From DAOUMU01 sp034409055 (lineage in GTDB: Bacteria; Chloroflexota; Anaerolineae; 4572-78; J111), in contig DAOUMU010000234.1 of NCBI GenBank assembly GCA_034409055.1, positions 1 to 20,539 of the forward strand: a stretch of 20,539 nt of DNA, in the 5' to 3' direction. The stretch's first letter is position 1. Every line of letters begins with the position of its first letter. Position numbers and translations under genes: made by a program. Shown in pieces: positions 1 through 7,397 of this stretch. The notes under the pieces were generated by a model. The model was given only the letters and a program-made list of their open reading frames with translations. It had not been told where the DNA came from and did not search any database.

Positions 1-283
1 TTTGGATTTATCTGCGTTTATCAGCGAGAAATCAGCGAAATCAGCGTTCCATGACCCGATTTCAACCCATTTTCAGTAGCTCAAACTGTTAAAAGCCAAA
101 AGCCACAGAATCCGTTAGTACCAGAAACGTTTGTATAACACATTGTCTTAATTGAACGAGATATGTAGCAAACGCCCGTTAGCACACCCTGTCAAAGATC
201 AGGAAGCTACAAATGTCTGAGTAATTTGTAGTTATGCGATTTGCGATTTTAGATTGATTTATGATTGAGGGGGCTACTCTTAC
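1..283. other. Intergenic leader upstream of the STAND protease gene
   Basis: No gene is seen here. Bases 1-50 carry a short degenerate direct repeat built on ATCAGCG and ATCTGCG, probably the end of a dispersed intergenic repeat cut by the window edge. An 8-bp perfect inverted repeat, CTACAAAT (207-214) and ATTTGTAG (224-231) with a 9-nt spacer, lies 53 nt before the start codon and could be an operator or small hairpin. A purine-rich Shine-Dalgarno stretch (GAGGGGG, about 267-273) precedes the ATG at 284. I could not pick a convincing -35/-10 pair. Confidence 0.5.
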
Positions 284-3133
284 ATGGACATAAACAGCAA
301 ATTAGCCATCGTCCGCATCCTCGATCAATACGGTGACACTACCGGCACCGGCTTCGTCCTGACCGACGATGGCCTCATCGCCACCTGCGCTCACGTTGTC
401 GCGAGCGCCGGAACCGGGCCAAGCGACACCGTGCGCCTGGTATTCCACCACACCGACGACGAAGCCAGTGCTACCGTCGAGCCGGATGGCTGGCGTGATC
501 CCGAAGCCGAGGATATAGCCATCTTGCGTCTCGACGGGTCGCTGCCGGAAGGGGTGAAACCTGTGCCGCTTGGGTCTGCCGCGGAGACAGCCAATCATTC
601 CTTCGAGACGTTCGGTTTCCCCGATGCTAATCCCGATGAGGGGCTTTGGGGTAAAGGTGAAGTTCTCCGGGAGACCACCCTTGGTGGCGGGCGAGTGCTG
701 CAACTGCAGAGCCAGGAAGTTACTCCCGGCTTCAGCGGTGCGCCGATTTGGGATGCCACGATCGAGCGTGTTGTCGGCATGGTCACCGCCATCACCAATC
801 CTGACGATTATGGCCGGCTGGGCGCAACTGCCTTTGCTACGCCCACTGAGGTTCTAATCGAAATCTGGCCTGATTTGGCCCAAATTCTACTGGCGCCGGT
901 GCTCCTGAGCGAAGCAGAAATGGAGGCAATTGTCCGTGAGGCCGTGTTGGCTTACCAACTGCACCTCAGAGACTTGACCCGGCCTGACATCCCTGCTGCC
1001 CCCTATAAATTCCTGCTGCCATTTGGCCTACAAGACCAGGATATCTTCTTTGGGCGAGATGAGGCCATCGATGACCTGTATGACACCCTTTTCCAGGCCC
1101 GCCTGACCGTGCTTCACGCCCGTTCCGGGGCCGGGAAAAGCTCACTGCTCAATGCCGGCCTGGGTCCGCGTCTGGTGGACCGACGCTACCTGCCCATCTT
1201 TGCCCGCACTTACAATGACCCCGTTTCGGCGATTGTCAATGAAATCATCAAGCGAGGCAAACCATCCCCGGTACGCCCCTGGCCGGCTCTGCCCTTGCGC
1301 GACTTTCTCCACCTGGTTGTAGAAAATATGGGCCGCCGGGTGCCCGAGTTGGTGATCATCCTGGACCAGTTTGAGGAGATATTTACCCGGGTCCACACGT
1401 CTGAGGAACGCTTGATATATGCAGAGGCTCTGGCCGATTGTATTGAGGATGATGGGTTGCCACTCCGGTTTGTGTTTGCCATCCGGGGCGACTTTTTCTC
1501 CCAACTGGCCGAGTTCGAGGAGCGGTTGCCCTACATTTTCGACAACAGGTTCTATCTCAAGCCGATGAAAGCCGGAGAAGTTCAGGCGGCAATCACCGGG
1601 CCGGTCAGAGAGGTGGATAGGGCTATCACCTATGATGAAACTTTGCTGGAGACCTTGCTGGAGGTTTTGGCCAGGGACGAAATGGATTTACCTGAACTCC
1701 AGATTTTGTGTACCCACCTCTACGATGTGGCCAAAAGGCAAGGGCTCAGCCGGATCGATCCTGAACTCTACGAAGAAGCCGGTGGGGCCGGCGGTATTCT
1801 CGGTGGCTACCTGGAAGAGGCGCTGGTCAAATTCCCTCTGGAACAGCGGCAGGTGGCCTGGCGAGTCCTGACCGAACTGGTCGACAGCCTGGGACAGCGG
1901 CGTATTGTCACCCAACGGGAAATGCACCAACAGATAGACTGCCCCGAGGAATTACTCAAGGCAGTGCTGACTCGCCTGGTGCAGAGCCGGTTAGTGCAGC
2001 GAGCCGAAGGCGACCAATATGACCTGGCCCACGACTACCTGACCACAACGATCAAGAGCCAGATCAGCCAGGAAGATCTGGCCCTCAAAGAAATCAGGGA
2101 CCTGCTGCAAAGAGAATCGGCCAGTTGGCGGACCAATCGCTCCCTGATTTCCAGGGACAGGCTGGAGATCATCCACGAGCATCGCCACTCGCTGACTAAT
2201 CTGAAGCCCGAGGAGATGGAGTTGCTCTGCCGCTCGGCCGTGGCCCATCAATTTGCTGTTGATACCTGGGCGTTGGCCGCGCATCGACAGGGCATTGACA
2301 TCTGGCCGATTCTCCAACCGGCCCTGACTGCCCAGGATTTCCGGCTACGGGTTAATGTTGTTGCCATCTTACCAATGGTCGGTGAAGAAGCCCTGGAAGC
2401 GCTTCGTGAGGCGCTGACAGATAGAGTGCCGCTGGTCCGTGTACACGCTATCCGGGCCCTGGAACGTCTCAGTATCGAGGCAGCCAATCAAGTGTTAAGG
2501 GATAATCTTCACTACGAGGTTTATATTCCGCCTCACGGTGATGAACCAGGCTTCTATATTGATCGCTATCCGGTGACCAACGCGGATTACGAACTGTTCC
2601 TGATGGAAAACCCTAATTACACGCCACCCGCCCATTGGCAAAAACGCACTGCACCCCAGGGGCTGCGAGACCATCCGGTGGTAGGCGTCAGTTGGACCGA
2701 CGCCCAAGCCTACGCCACCTGGGCCGGGAAACATTTGCCTACAGGCAGAGAATGGCAACGTGCTGCCGGCAGCCAGAACGGGTGGCGCTATCCCTGGGGC
2801 AATCAATTTACCCCCGGCTGCTGTAATACGCGCGAAGCTGGCGTAGGGATGACAACTCCGGTGGGGATGTATTCACCCGGGGCAGATAGTCCTTACGGTG
2901 TTGTTGACATGGCTGGTAATGTTTGGGAGTGGTTGGCCGACAAAGCCGGAGCCGAGGGTCAATACCGGCAGTTACGTGGAGGGGCCTGGTTTTATAGCAA
3001 CGAATTTACCCGCATTGATTATAACCGCTTCTGGCGTCGGCCTGACCATCGTCAAGATGTGATAGGTTTTCGACTTTGTTTCAGTCCATCTCAGGTGGAG
3101 GAGGAACACCATGACAAATACAAACCAAGTTGA
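284..3133 (+). CDS. Trypsin-like protease / STAND NTPase / FGE-fold fusion protein (putative conflict or signalling protein)
   Basis: A 949-aa soluble protein without signal peptide. Residues about 5-195 form a trypsin/HtrA-like protease with a visible triad: His37 in TCAHVV, Asp77 in AEDIAIL, Ser151 in TPGFSGAPIW. A linker leads to a STAND-type P-loop NTPase (about 245-600): FFGRDE entry motif, Walker A SGAGKSS (281-287), Walker B LVIILDQFEE (356-365), sensor-like AIRGDFF (399-405), then a winged-helix-like region ending near LAHDYL. Helical HEAT-like repeats cover about 660-740. Residues 750-933 have the FGE/sulfatase-modifying-factor fold (YPVTNADY, LPTGREWQRAA, YPWGN, MAGNVWEW, LRGGAW, IGFRLC). 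The cysteine pair used by true formylglycine-generating enzymes is absent, so this part is probably a binding domain. By family knowledge, such STAND fusions oligomerise on sensing a trigger and activate the N-terminal effector; that role is inferred. The gene overlaps the next by 23 nt. Confidence 0.88.
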   Translation: MDINSKLAIVRILDQYGDTTGTGFVLTDDGLIATCAHVVASAGTGPSDTVRLVFHHTDDEASATVEPDGWRDPEAEDIAILRLDGSLPEGVKPVPLGSAAETANHSFETFGFPDANPDEGLWGKGEVLRETTLGGGRVLQLQSQEVTPGFSGAPIWDATIERVVGMVTAITNPDDYGRLGATAFATPTEVLIEIWPDLAQILLAPVLLSEAEMEAIVREAVLAYQLHLRDLTRPDIPAAPYKFLLPFGLQDQDIFFGRDEAIDDLYDTLFQARLTVLHARSGAGKSSLLNAGLGPRLVDRRYLPIFARTYNDPVSAIVNEIIKRGKPSPVRPWPALPLRDFLHLVVENMGRRVPELVIILDQFEEIFTRVHTSEERLIYAEALADCIEDDGLPLRFVFAIRGDFFSQLAEFEERLPYIFDNRFYLKPMKAGEVQAAITGPVREVDRAITYDETLLETLLEVLARDEMDLPELQILCTHLYDVAKRQGLSRIDPELYEEAGGAGGILGGYLEEALVKFPLEQRQVAWRVLTELVDSLGQRRIVTQREMHQQIDCPEELLKAVLTRLVQSRLVQRAEGDQYDLAHDYLTTTIKSQISQEDLALKEIRDLLQRESASWRTNRSLISRDRLEIIHEHRHSLTNLKPEEMELLCRSAVAHQFAVDTWALAAHRQGIDIWPILQPALTAQDFRLRVNVVAILPMVGEEALEALREALTDRVPLVRVHAIRALERLSIEAANQVLRDNLHYEVYIPPHGDEPGFYIDRYPVTNADYELFLMENPNYTPPAHWQKRTAPQGLRDHPVVGVSWTDAQAYATWAGKHLPTGREWQRAAGSQNGWRYPWGNQFTPGCCNTREAGVGMTTPVGMYSPGADSPYGVVDMAGNVWEWLADKAGAEGQYRQLRGGAWFYSNEFTRIDYNRFWRRPDHRQDVIGFRLCFSPSQVEEEHHDKYKPS

Positions 3134-4262
3134 AATTGATTTTGGTCCTTTGAGCGGGCTAATGAGTGACGATGCGGTCAGTAAAATCATGGTCAACAGC
3201 CCGGACCAGGTGTATATTGAACAGGAGGGAAAGCTGCATCGCGTCGACGTGTCTTTTAAGAACAACGACCACATTATAGAATTCATCAACAAGTTGCTCG
3301 CTTCCATCAACGCCAACGTTCAGATCAGCCCCGACCGTCCGCATGCCAGTGCTCGTTTCAGTGACGGTTCGCGGCTGCAGGCATTTGTCCCCCCGATTGC
3401 CGTTTCTGGACCAAGCTTGACGATCAGTAAATCTCTGCCGGACCTCCTTTGGACCCTGGAACACCTGCTGACCTTTGGATCACTGAGCCAGGATATGGCC
3501 GACTTTTTGCAGACCTGTGTTCAAGCCCGGCTTAATATCATCATTGCCGGTGGGGTCAATAGCGGCAAAGCCACCCTGTTTAATGTAATTGCCTCGACCA
3601 TCCCGGTAGAGGAGCGTATTGTGACCGTTGAGGAGGAGGCTGAATTTCGCCTGAGGCACAAACACGTCGTCACCTTGGAAAGCCGGCCCGCTAATCAGGA
3701 AGGCCAGGGTGAGATCAGTGTGCAAGATTTGTTGCGATTGGTACCCCGGGCCAGACCGGACCGCGTCCTGATTGGTGAACTCAGGGGGCCTGAGGTGTTG
3801 GAAGCGCTGCGGCTAATGGACCTGGGTTACGAAGGGATGATGACCCTCATGTTTGCCGACAATCCCCAGGAAGCGCTGGAACGGTTGGAGATGATGGTCA
3901 AGCTGAACGACCCCAACCTGCCGGCTTCTTATTTGCGTGCTTTGATCGGCTCGGCTGTGAATCTGGTCGTGCAAATCAACCAACTGGAGGATGGGAAACG
4001 GAAGATTACGCGCATCACCGAAGTTGCCTCCTTGCGAGGCGGCGACTATGACTTACGCGATGTCTTTGTCTTTCAGCGAGAAGGGTTTGAGCAGGGGAAA
4101 GTTATTGGTCACTTTGAGAGCCATCCCGTTAGCGTAAGTCTCATGCGGCGGATGGAAGCCCGTGACATCACTCTGCCGCCGAGCCTGGTTGTGGCGACGG
4201 GTGAGGAGTACATCAAACCAGAATTTGGCTTGCCAGCAGAGCAAAAAGTAACTTCCGCTTGA
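3111..4262 (+). CDS. CpaF/VirB11-family secretion-type ATPase homologue with degenerate active site
   Basis: A 383-aa protein that aligns by eye over its full length with CpaF/TadA ATPases of type II/IV secretion. The N-terminal domain (about 10-115) is followed by the RecA-like core. Visible motifs: P-loop GGVNSGKATLF (147-157), acidic EEEAEF (175-180, usually EDxAEL), SRPANQEGQGE (191-201) and the Walker B-like RPDRVLIGELRG (215-226). Two key positions differ: the Thr/Ser after the P-loop Lys153 is Ala154, and the near-invariant His of the T-I-H-A-N box is Phe248 (LMFADN). ATP hydrolysis may therefore be weak or lost. A strong GGAGGAGG ribosome site (about 3096-3103) lies inside the upstream gene, and the 23-nt overlap suggests coupled translation. 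No pilin, TadB/TadC or secretin gene is present, so a standard Tad pilus role is unsupported. The last codons lie in an inverted repeat (4243-4257). Confidence 0.85.
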   Translation: MTNTNQVEIDFGPLSGLMSDDAVSKIMVNSPDQVYIEQEGKLHRVDVSFKNNDHIIEFINKLLASINANVQISPDRPHASARFSDGSRLQAFVPPIAVSGPSLTISKSLPDLLWTLEHLLTFGSLSQDMADFLQTCVQARLNIIIAGGVNSGKATLFNVIASTIPVEERIVTVEEEAEFRLRHKHVVTLESRPANQEGQGEISVQDLLRLVPRARPDRVLIGELRGPEVLEALRLMDLGYEGMMTLMFADNPQEALERLEMMVKLNDPNLPASYLRALIGSAVNLVVQINQLEDGKRKITRITEVASLRGGDYDLRDVFVFQREGFEQGKVIGHFESHPVSVSLMRRMEARDITLPPSLVVATGEEYIKPEFGLPAEQKVTSA

Positions 4263-4387
4263 TGTTGCCAGCCAAGTCGTGAAACGTAAAACGTGAAGCG
4301 TAATGACTTATCTACGGCTCACTTTTACGTTTTACGTTTTACGTGGTAGGATGCTTTATGGGGTTGTCTCATCGGAAGCTACTTTTT
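4243..4387. repeat. Palindromic intergenic repeat, copy A (CGT-heptamer arms)
   Basis: The outer arms AAAAAGTAACTTCCG (4243-4257) and CGGAAGCTACTTTTT (4373-4387) are inverted copies with 14 of 15 matches. The inner arms consist of CGTRAAR heptamers: left 4278-4302, right 4321-4345. The left outer arm overlaps the final codons of the CpaF-like gene. Such a long hairpin could act as a transcription terminator or mRNA stabiliser, or be a non-autonomous mobile palindrome. Confidence 0.75.
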
Positions 4388-4418
4388 CATTGCTAATTCT
4401 GGTTCTATGGAGTAGGAG

Positions 4419-4443
4419 ACCGGGCAGAAGGGGCTTTCCCGGT
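4419..4443 (+). other. Small hairpin in the leader of the SGNH hydrolase gene
   Basis: ACCGGG (4419-4424) pairs with CCCGGT (4438-4443); flanking GAG and CTC can extend the stem with a bulge. It lies about 27 nt before the start codon at 4470. No U-tract follows directly, so terminator function is unclear. Confidence 0.3.
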
Positions 4444-4469
4444 TTCTCTACTTAATTGGAGCAAACAGT

Positions 4470-5039
4470 ATGAACAACTTGACCATCCTGGCCCTGGGCA
4501 ACAGCCTGACCGCCGGTTTTATGGTGGCAGCCAGGCAAGCCTATCCCGCTTTGCTTGAGCGAAAATTGATGGCTGCGGGTTACGCCTGCCGGGTGATCAA
4601 CGCCGGTATCAACGGCGAAACCAGCGGCGGAGCGTTGTCAAGGATCAACTGGACATTGACTCTTGAACCTGATATCGTTATCCTTGAGACCGGCCTCAAT
4701 GACCATTTACTCGGTCTTGACCTGGCGCTAACGGCGGGAAACATTCGCCGGATGGTGCGGATATTCAAGGACAATGGGGTAACGGTTATCCTGGCCGGAA
4801 TGCACCCGATCCGGACCTTTGGCGAGAAGGCCGCCGCCTTTGCCCGGCTTTATCCTGCTATTGCCGAGGAAGAAGCGGTCAGCCTGATCCCCTTCTTTCT
4901 CGAGGGAGTGACCGACAATTTCGTCTTGACCCAGATGGATGGCGTTCATCCCACCGCAGCAGGATACAAAATTGTGGTTGAGACAGTTTATCCTTATGTG
5001 ATTGAGGCCATCAAGCGGTTGAAGACCGCTTCAATGTGA
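4470..5039 (+). CDS. SGNH/GDSL-family esterase, TesA-like
   Basis: A 189-aa protein with the four SGNH blocks. Block I is LALGNSLTAGF with nucleophile Ser12. Block II is NAGINGET (44-51). Block III is GLND (75-78), giving the oxyanion Asn77. Block V is DGVHP (157-161) with catalytic Asp157 and His160. Length and block order match acyl-CoA thioesterase I / lysophospholipase L1 (TesA) and related arylesterases. Block I reads G-N-S-L where the family usually has G-D-S-L. No signal peptide is visible, unlike periplasmic TesA, so a cytoplasmic location is likely. The substrate cannot be read from sequence. A modest TTGGAG ribosome site lies about 8 nt before the ATG. Confidence 0.85.
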   Translation: MNNLTILALGNSLTAGFMVAARQAYPALLERKLMAAGYACRVINAGINGETSGGALSRINWTLTLEPDIVILETGLNDHLLGLDLALTAGNIRRMVRIFKDNGVTVILAGMHPIRTFGEKAAAFARLYPAIAEEEAVSLIPFFLEGVTDNFVLTQMDGVHPTAAGYKIVVETVYPYVIEAIKRLKTASM

Positions 5040-5134
5040 GCCAAAGGGAAGTTATGAACTACGAACAATTCCGTATCGTGCTCCGAATTTTCAGTGGTGT
5101 CAAAGATTTGTGATATGCAAAAGGCAGGGATACA

Positions 5135-5380
5135 ATGGAAAAACATATCGAAGCGTTAACCCTACTCCTACTTTACCTGACCTCTTGGGAGGAGAAAGTC
5201 TTTGAGGACTTCACCGTCCGGCGAGCCTGGAAAGGCTTTCGTTTTGAGGCCCTGGATGCACTGGAAGAGGCAGGTTACATCAACCAGACTCGCCGGGCGA
5301 AATCGGTGACGCTGACCCAGGCCGGGATCGAACAGGCCCGGATGCTGGTCGCCAAATACCTGCCAGATGCGGCAGAGTAA
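5135..5380 (+). CDS. Small DUF6429-like protein
   Basis: An 81-aa protein that I match from memory to the DUF6429 family (LLLLYLTSWEE near the N terminus, RAWKGFRFEALDALEE in the middle, RRAKSVTLTQAG toward the end). It appears all-helical with a compact winged-helix look: the segment from Ala29 to Gly68 reads like two helices plus a wing. No catalytic residues are evident. The gene lies 29 nt upstream of a cupin gene, so the two are probably co-transcribed. A weak GGCAGGG site precedes the ATG. Function is unknown, and family placement is moderately sure. Confidence 0.7.
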   Translation: MEKHIEALTLLLLYLTSWEEKVFEDFTVRRAWKGFRFEALDALEEAGYINQTRRAKSVTLTQAGIEQARMLVAKYLPDAAE

Positions 5381-5409
5381 GAAAAAAGGATACAAAAGGA
5401 GTACACATA

Positions 5410-5763
5410 ATGTCCGTAAAACAGTTAATCGATGTCCCCATTGAACCGGTCAAGGCCGGAGAAGGGGTGACCTTCCAGGTACTCATCAGCCCAGACGAGG
5501 GGCCAAATTTTGCCATGCGCCGCTTCATCATGGAACCGGGCGGTGGGATGCCCAATCATACCAACGCCGTTGAGCACGAACAGTTTGTGCTGCGCGGACA
5601 GGCCCGCATCGGCATTGGCGCTGAGGTTTTCGAAGTAAAGGCCACCGATATTGTCTTTATCCCGGCCGGTGTACCTCACTGGTATCAGAATACCGGCGAT
5701 GAACCCTTTGAGTTTCTGTGTCTGGTGCCCAACAAACCGGACACGCTGGAGATTTTAGAATAG
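5410..5763 (+). CDS. Single-domain cupin protein
   Basis: A 117-aa cupin. The metal-site residues are visible: His50 and His56-Glu57 in motif 1 (GGGMPNHTNAVEHEQFVLRG) and His90 in motif 2 (DIVFIPAGVPHWYQN). The spacing is the usual one for a small beta-barrel binding Fe, Mn or Ni. Members of this class range from dioxygenases and isomerases to sugar or ligand sensors, so the reaction cannot be named. A clear AAAGGAG ribosome site (about 5396-5402) precedes the ATG. It follows the DUF6429-like gene closely and is followed by a long palindromic repeat that may end the transcript. Confidence 0.87.
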   Translation: MSVKQLIDVPIEPVKAGEGVTFQVLISPDEGPNFAMRRFIMEPGGGMPNHTNAVEHEQFVLRGQARIGIGAEVFEVKATDIVFIPAGVPHWYQNTGDEPFEFLCLVPNKPDTLEILE

Positions 5764-5766
5764 GGG

Positions 5767-5922
5767 AGTTCCGAAATTTAAATCATCCCAAAACTTTCGA
5801 CGGCGTGAAGCGTAAAACGTGAAACGTGAGGATTTATGGCGTAAAAACATCACGTTTCACGCTTCACGTTTCACGAAGTTGGGACAATTACCCGTACCGG
5901 GCACAGGTATTTTTTCGGAACT
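5767..5922. repeat. Palindromic intergenic repeat, copy B (CGT-heptamer arms)
   Basis: A 156-bp nested palindrome between the cupin and SEC-C genes. Outer arms AGTTCCGAAA (5767-5776) and TTTCGGAACT (5913-5922) are perfect inverted copies. Middle arms containing ATCCCAAAACTT and AAGTTGGGA pair imperfectly. Inner arms of CGTGAAA/CGTAAAA heptamers lie at 5804-5829 and 5850-5875 and pair at nearly every position. The core is shared with copies A and C; the outer arms are not. Confidence 0.8.
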
Positions 5923-5951
5923 GCCTAGGCTGATGAGGAGAAGGAAGTATC

Positions 5952-7328
5952 ATGACAAAAATTGGTCGTAACGATCCCTGCCCCTGCGGCAGCGGTAAAA
6001 AGTACAAAAAGTGCTGTATGAAAAAAGATCAAGAAGCGGCCCAGGCCAGGCAAGAAGCCAAACAAGCCGGTCAACTTTCTGCCCTTGCTCCACCTCAACA
6101 CCCCCCCGAACCGCCAGACCCTCGGCTAAAGGCAATTGACACCCTCTGGGACAAGCTTCAGGCAGCAAATTACGAAGATCAAATAGCCCTCTTCTATAAA
6201 ACATTAGAAGAGGAGGCAGAGTTAATGGATGGTGAGATGGCCTTTGAATTTCTCAACACCATCTACTACAAGAGTGTCGAGCGCAACGAACGAGACCGCT
6301 TTGAGGCCCTGGCAGAGGCACTGCTCGAGCGTCTGCCCGATGTTTATGCGGCCGAAGCCGGTTATATCCTGGGCTGGCGTATTACCAACGCTATCGCAGA
6401 CGGTCGATTTGACGATATTCCAGCTATGGCTAATGAAATGGCCAAAACTGCTGAAGAGAACATCGATGAGTTTTTTAACCTGATGGACCAGTTGGCCTAC
6501 CACAACCAACTGGCAGCGCTTATCTCGGCCACCGGCATAGCCTGGCCACAGGTTAGAAATTCAACCAAGATTCTGGGCATCGATGAATTTGCCAACCAGG
6601 CCACAGATTATATTATCTTTAATTATCTCACCCAGACCCCAACGCCCGATAGCAACGACCCAATCCTGTTGGCACAAATCGCCCCCTATATGGAATTGAA
6701 GCTCGATCTATTCTCTGAATATGTCGCCAGATTGGCCGGTCAACTTAAGCACCCCTGGACAATGGATGATTTTGAATTTGACCTGCCCGAATCCGACTCA
6801 TTTTTCGACTGGGATGAGGAGGATGAAGAGGAAACTGTAGATGAAGGCCGCCGGAATTTGCATAAACTGACCGTTGAATTTTTGGGTTATTTATATCACC
6901 AGGAAAATGTACCCTATGCCAAAGGCGAGTTGGCCCGGACCGAAATTTACGAGTACATTCTGAAGCGTCATGAGGGCGAACTGAAACCGCATGAACCAAT
7001 GATAAAACCCAAAGGAAGTAAAAAGCACAAATCCGCTCCCCGCCGGCCCCAACATCCGCTCTGCCCCGACCGGAACACATTGAACCACTTCTTGGCCGAC
7101 CTGCTCTATTTTATCAACCCGCAGTATTACAAAGCCACAGCTACCCTGGAACTGGTACCGGCCTGGCTGCGTTTTTTAGAATCACGCCAGCTTATCGACG
7201 CCGAACAACGCGAGCAGACATTACTTGAACTGCGGGGCCTGGACACTGAATTTCTCAAGGTGGTCAAAAATCATCCCGATCCGGCCTTGCGACTGGCTAT
7301 GGAAAATTGGCGGGGTAATGCCGGGTAA
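5952..7328 (+). CDS. SEC-C zinc-motif protein of unknown function
   Basis: A 458-aa protein that opens with a SEC-C zinc-binding motif, NDPCPCGSGKKYKKCC, with ligands Cys10, Cys12, Cys21 and Cys22. This motif also ends SecA. The rest is a large helical body with no domain I recognise: a Pro-rich hinge (about 46-57), helical blocks resembling TPR or HEAT-type repeats (58-265), an acidic stretch rich in Asp and Glu (about 277-298), a basic linker (352-366, KPKGSKKHK) and a final helical region. The SEC-C motif often tethers proteins to ribosomes, SecB or other partners; here that is inference. A strong purine-rich ribosome site (GGAGAAGGAAG) precedes the ATG. The gene stands alone between two palindromic repeats. 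Confidence 0.85.
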   Translation: MTKIGRNDPCPCGSGKKYKKCCMKKDQEAAQARQEAKQAGQLSALAPPQHPPEPPDPRLKAIDTLWDKLQAANYEDQIALFYKTLEEEAELMDGEMAFEFLNTIYYKSVERNERDRFEALAEALLERLPDVYAAEAGYILGWRITNAIADGRFDDIPAMANEMAKTAEENIDEFFNLMDQLAYHNQLAALISATGIAWPQVRNSTKILGIDEFANQATDYIIFNYLTQTPTPDSNDPILLAQIAPYMELKLDLFSEYVARLAGQLKHPWTMDDFEFDLPESDSFFDWDEEDEEETVDEGRRNLHKLTVEFLGYLYHQENVPYAKGELARTEIYEYILKRHEGELKPHEPMIKPKGSKKHKSAPRRPQHPLCPDRNTLNHFLADLLYFINPQYYKATATLELVPAWLRFLESRQLIDAEQREQTLLELRGLDTEFLKVVKNHPDPALRLAMENWRGNAG

Positions 7329-7347
7329 AACCCTCCAGAGAAAGACA

Positions 7348-7384
7348 AACAATGGCAGGTTATTGTTGAAAGCCTGCCATTGTT
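7348..7384. terminator. Hairpin terminator candidate after the SEC-C gene
   Basis: AACAATGGCAGG (7348-7359) and CCTGCCATTGTT (7373-7384) form a perfect 12-bp stem with a 13-nt loop, 20 nt after the SEC-C stop. No long U-run follows, so it is not a textbook Rho-independent terminator. It sits between converging genes and could serve both strands. Confidence 0.6.
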
Positions 7385-7397
7385 ACTGTGCTATTAG

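Noticed and set aside
302..703. 133-residue open frame on the minus strand inside the STAND-protease gene
   Set aside because: It is antisense to the well-supported protease domain, has no ribosome site and shows low-complexity composition that follows the codon pattern of the real gene.
2531..3090. Active formylglycine-generating enzyme that would mature a sulfatase
   Set aside because: The active-site Cys pair is missing and no sulfatase gene is nearby.
284..4262. A complete diversity-generating retroelement in the window
   Set aside because: No reverse transcriptase, accessory Avd gene or template repeat was found on either strand.
3111..4262. Tad/Flp pilus locus
   Set aside because: Only the CpaF-like gene is present; no pilin, prepilin peptidase, TadB/TadC or secretin genes follow it.
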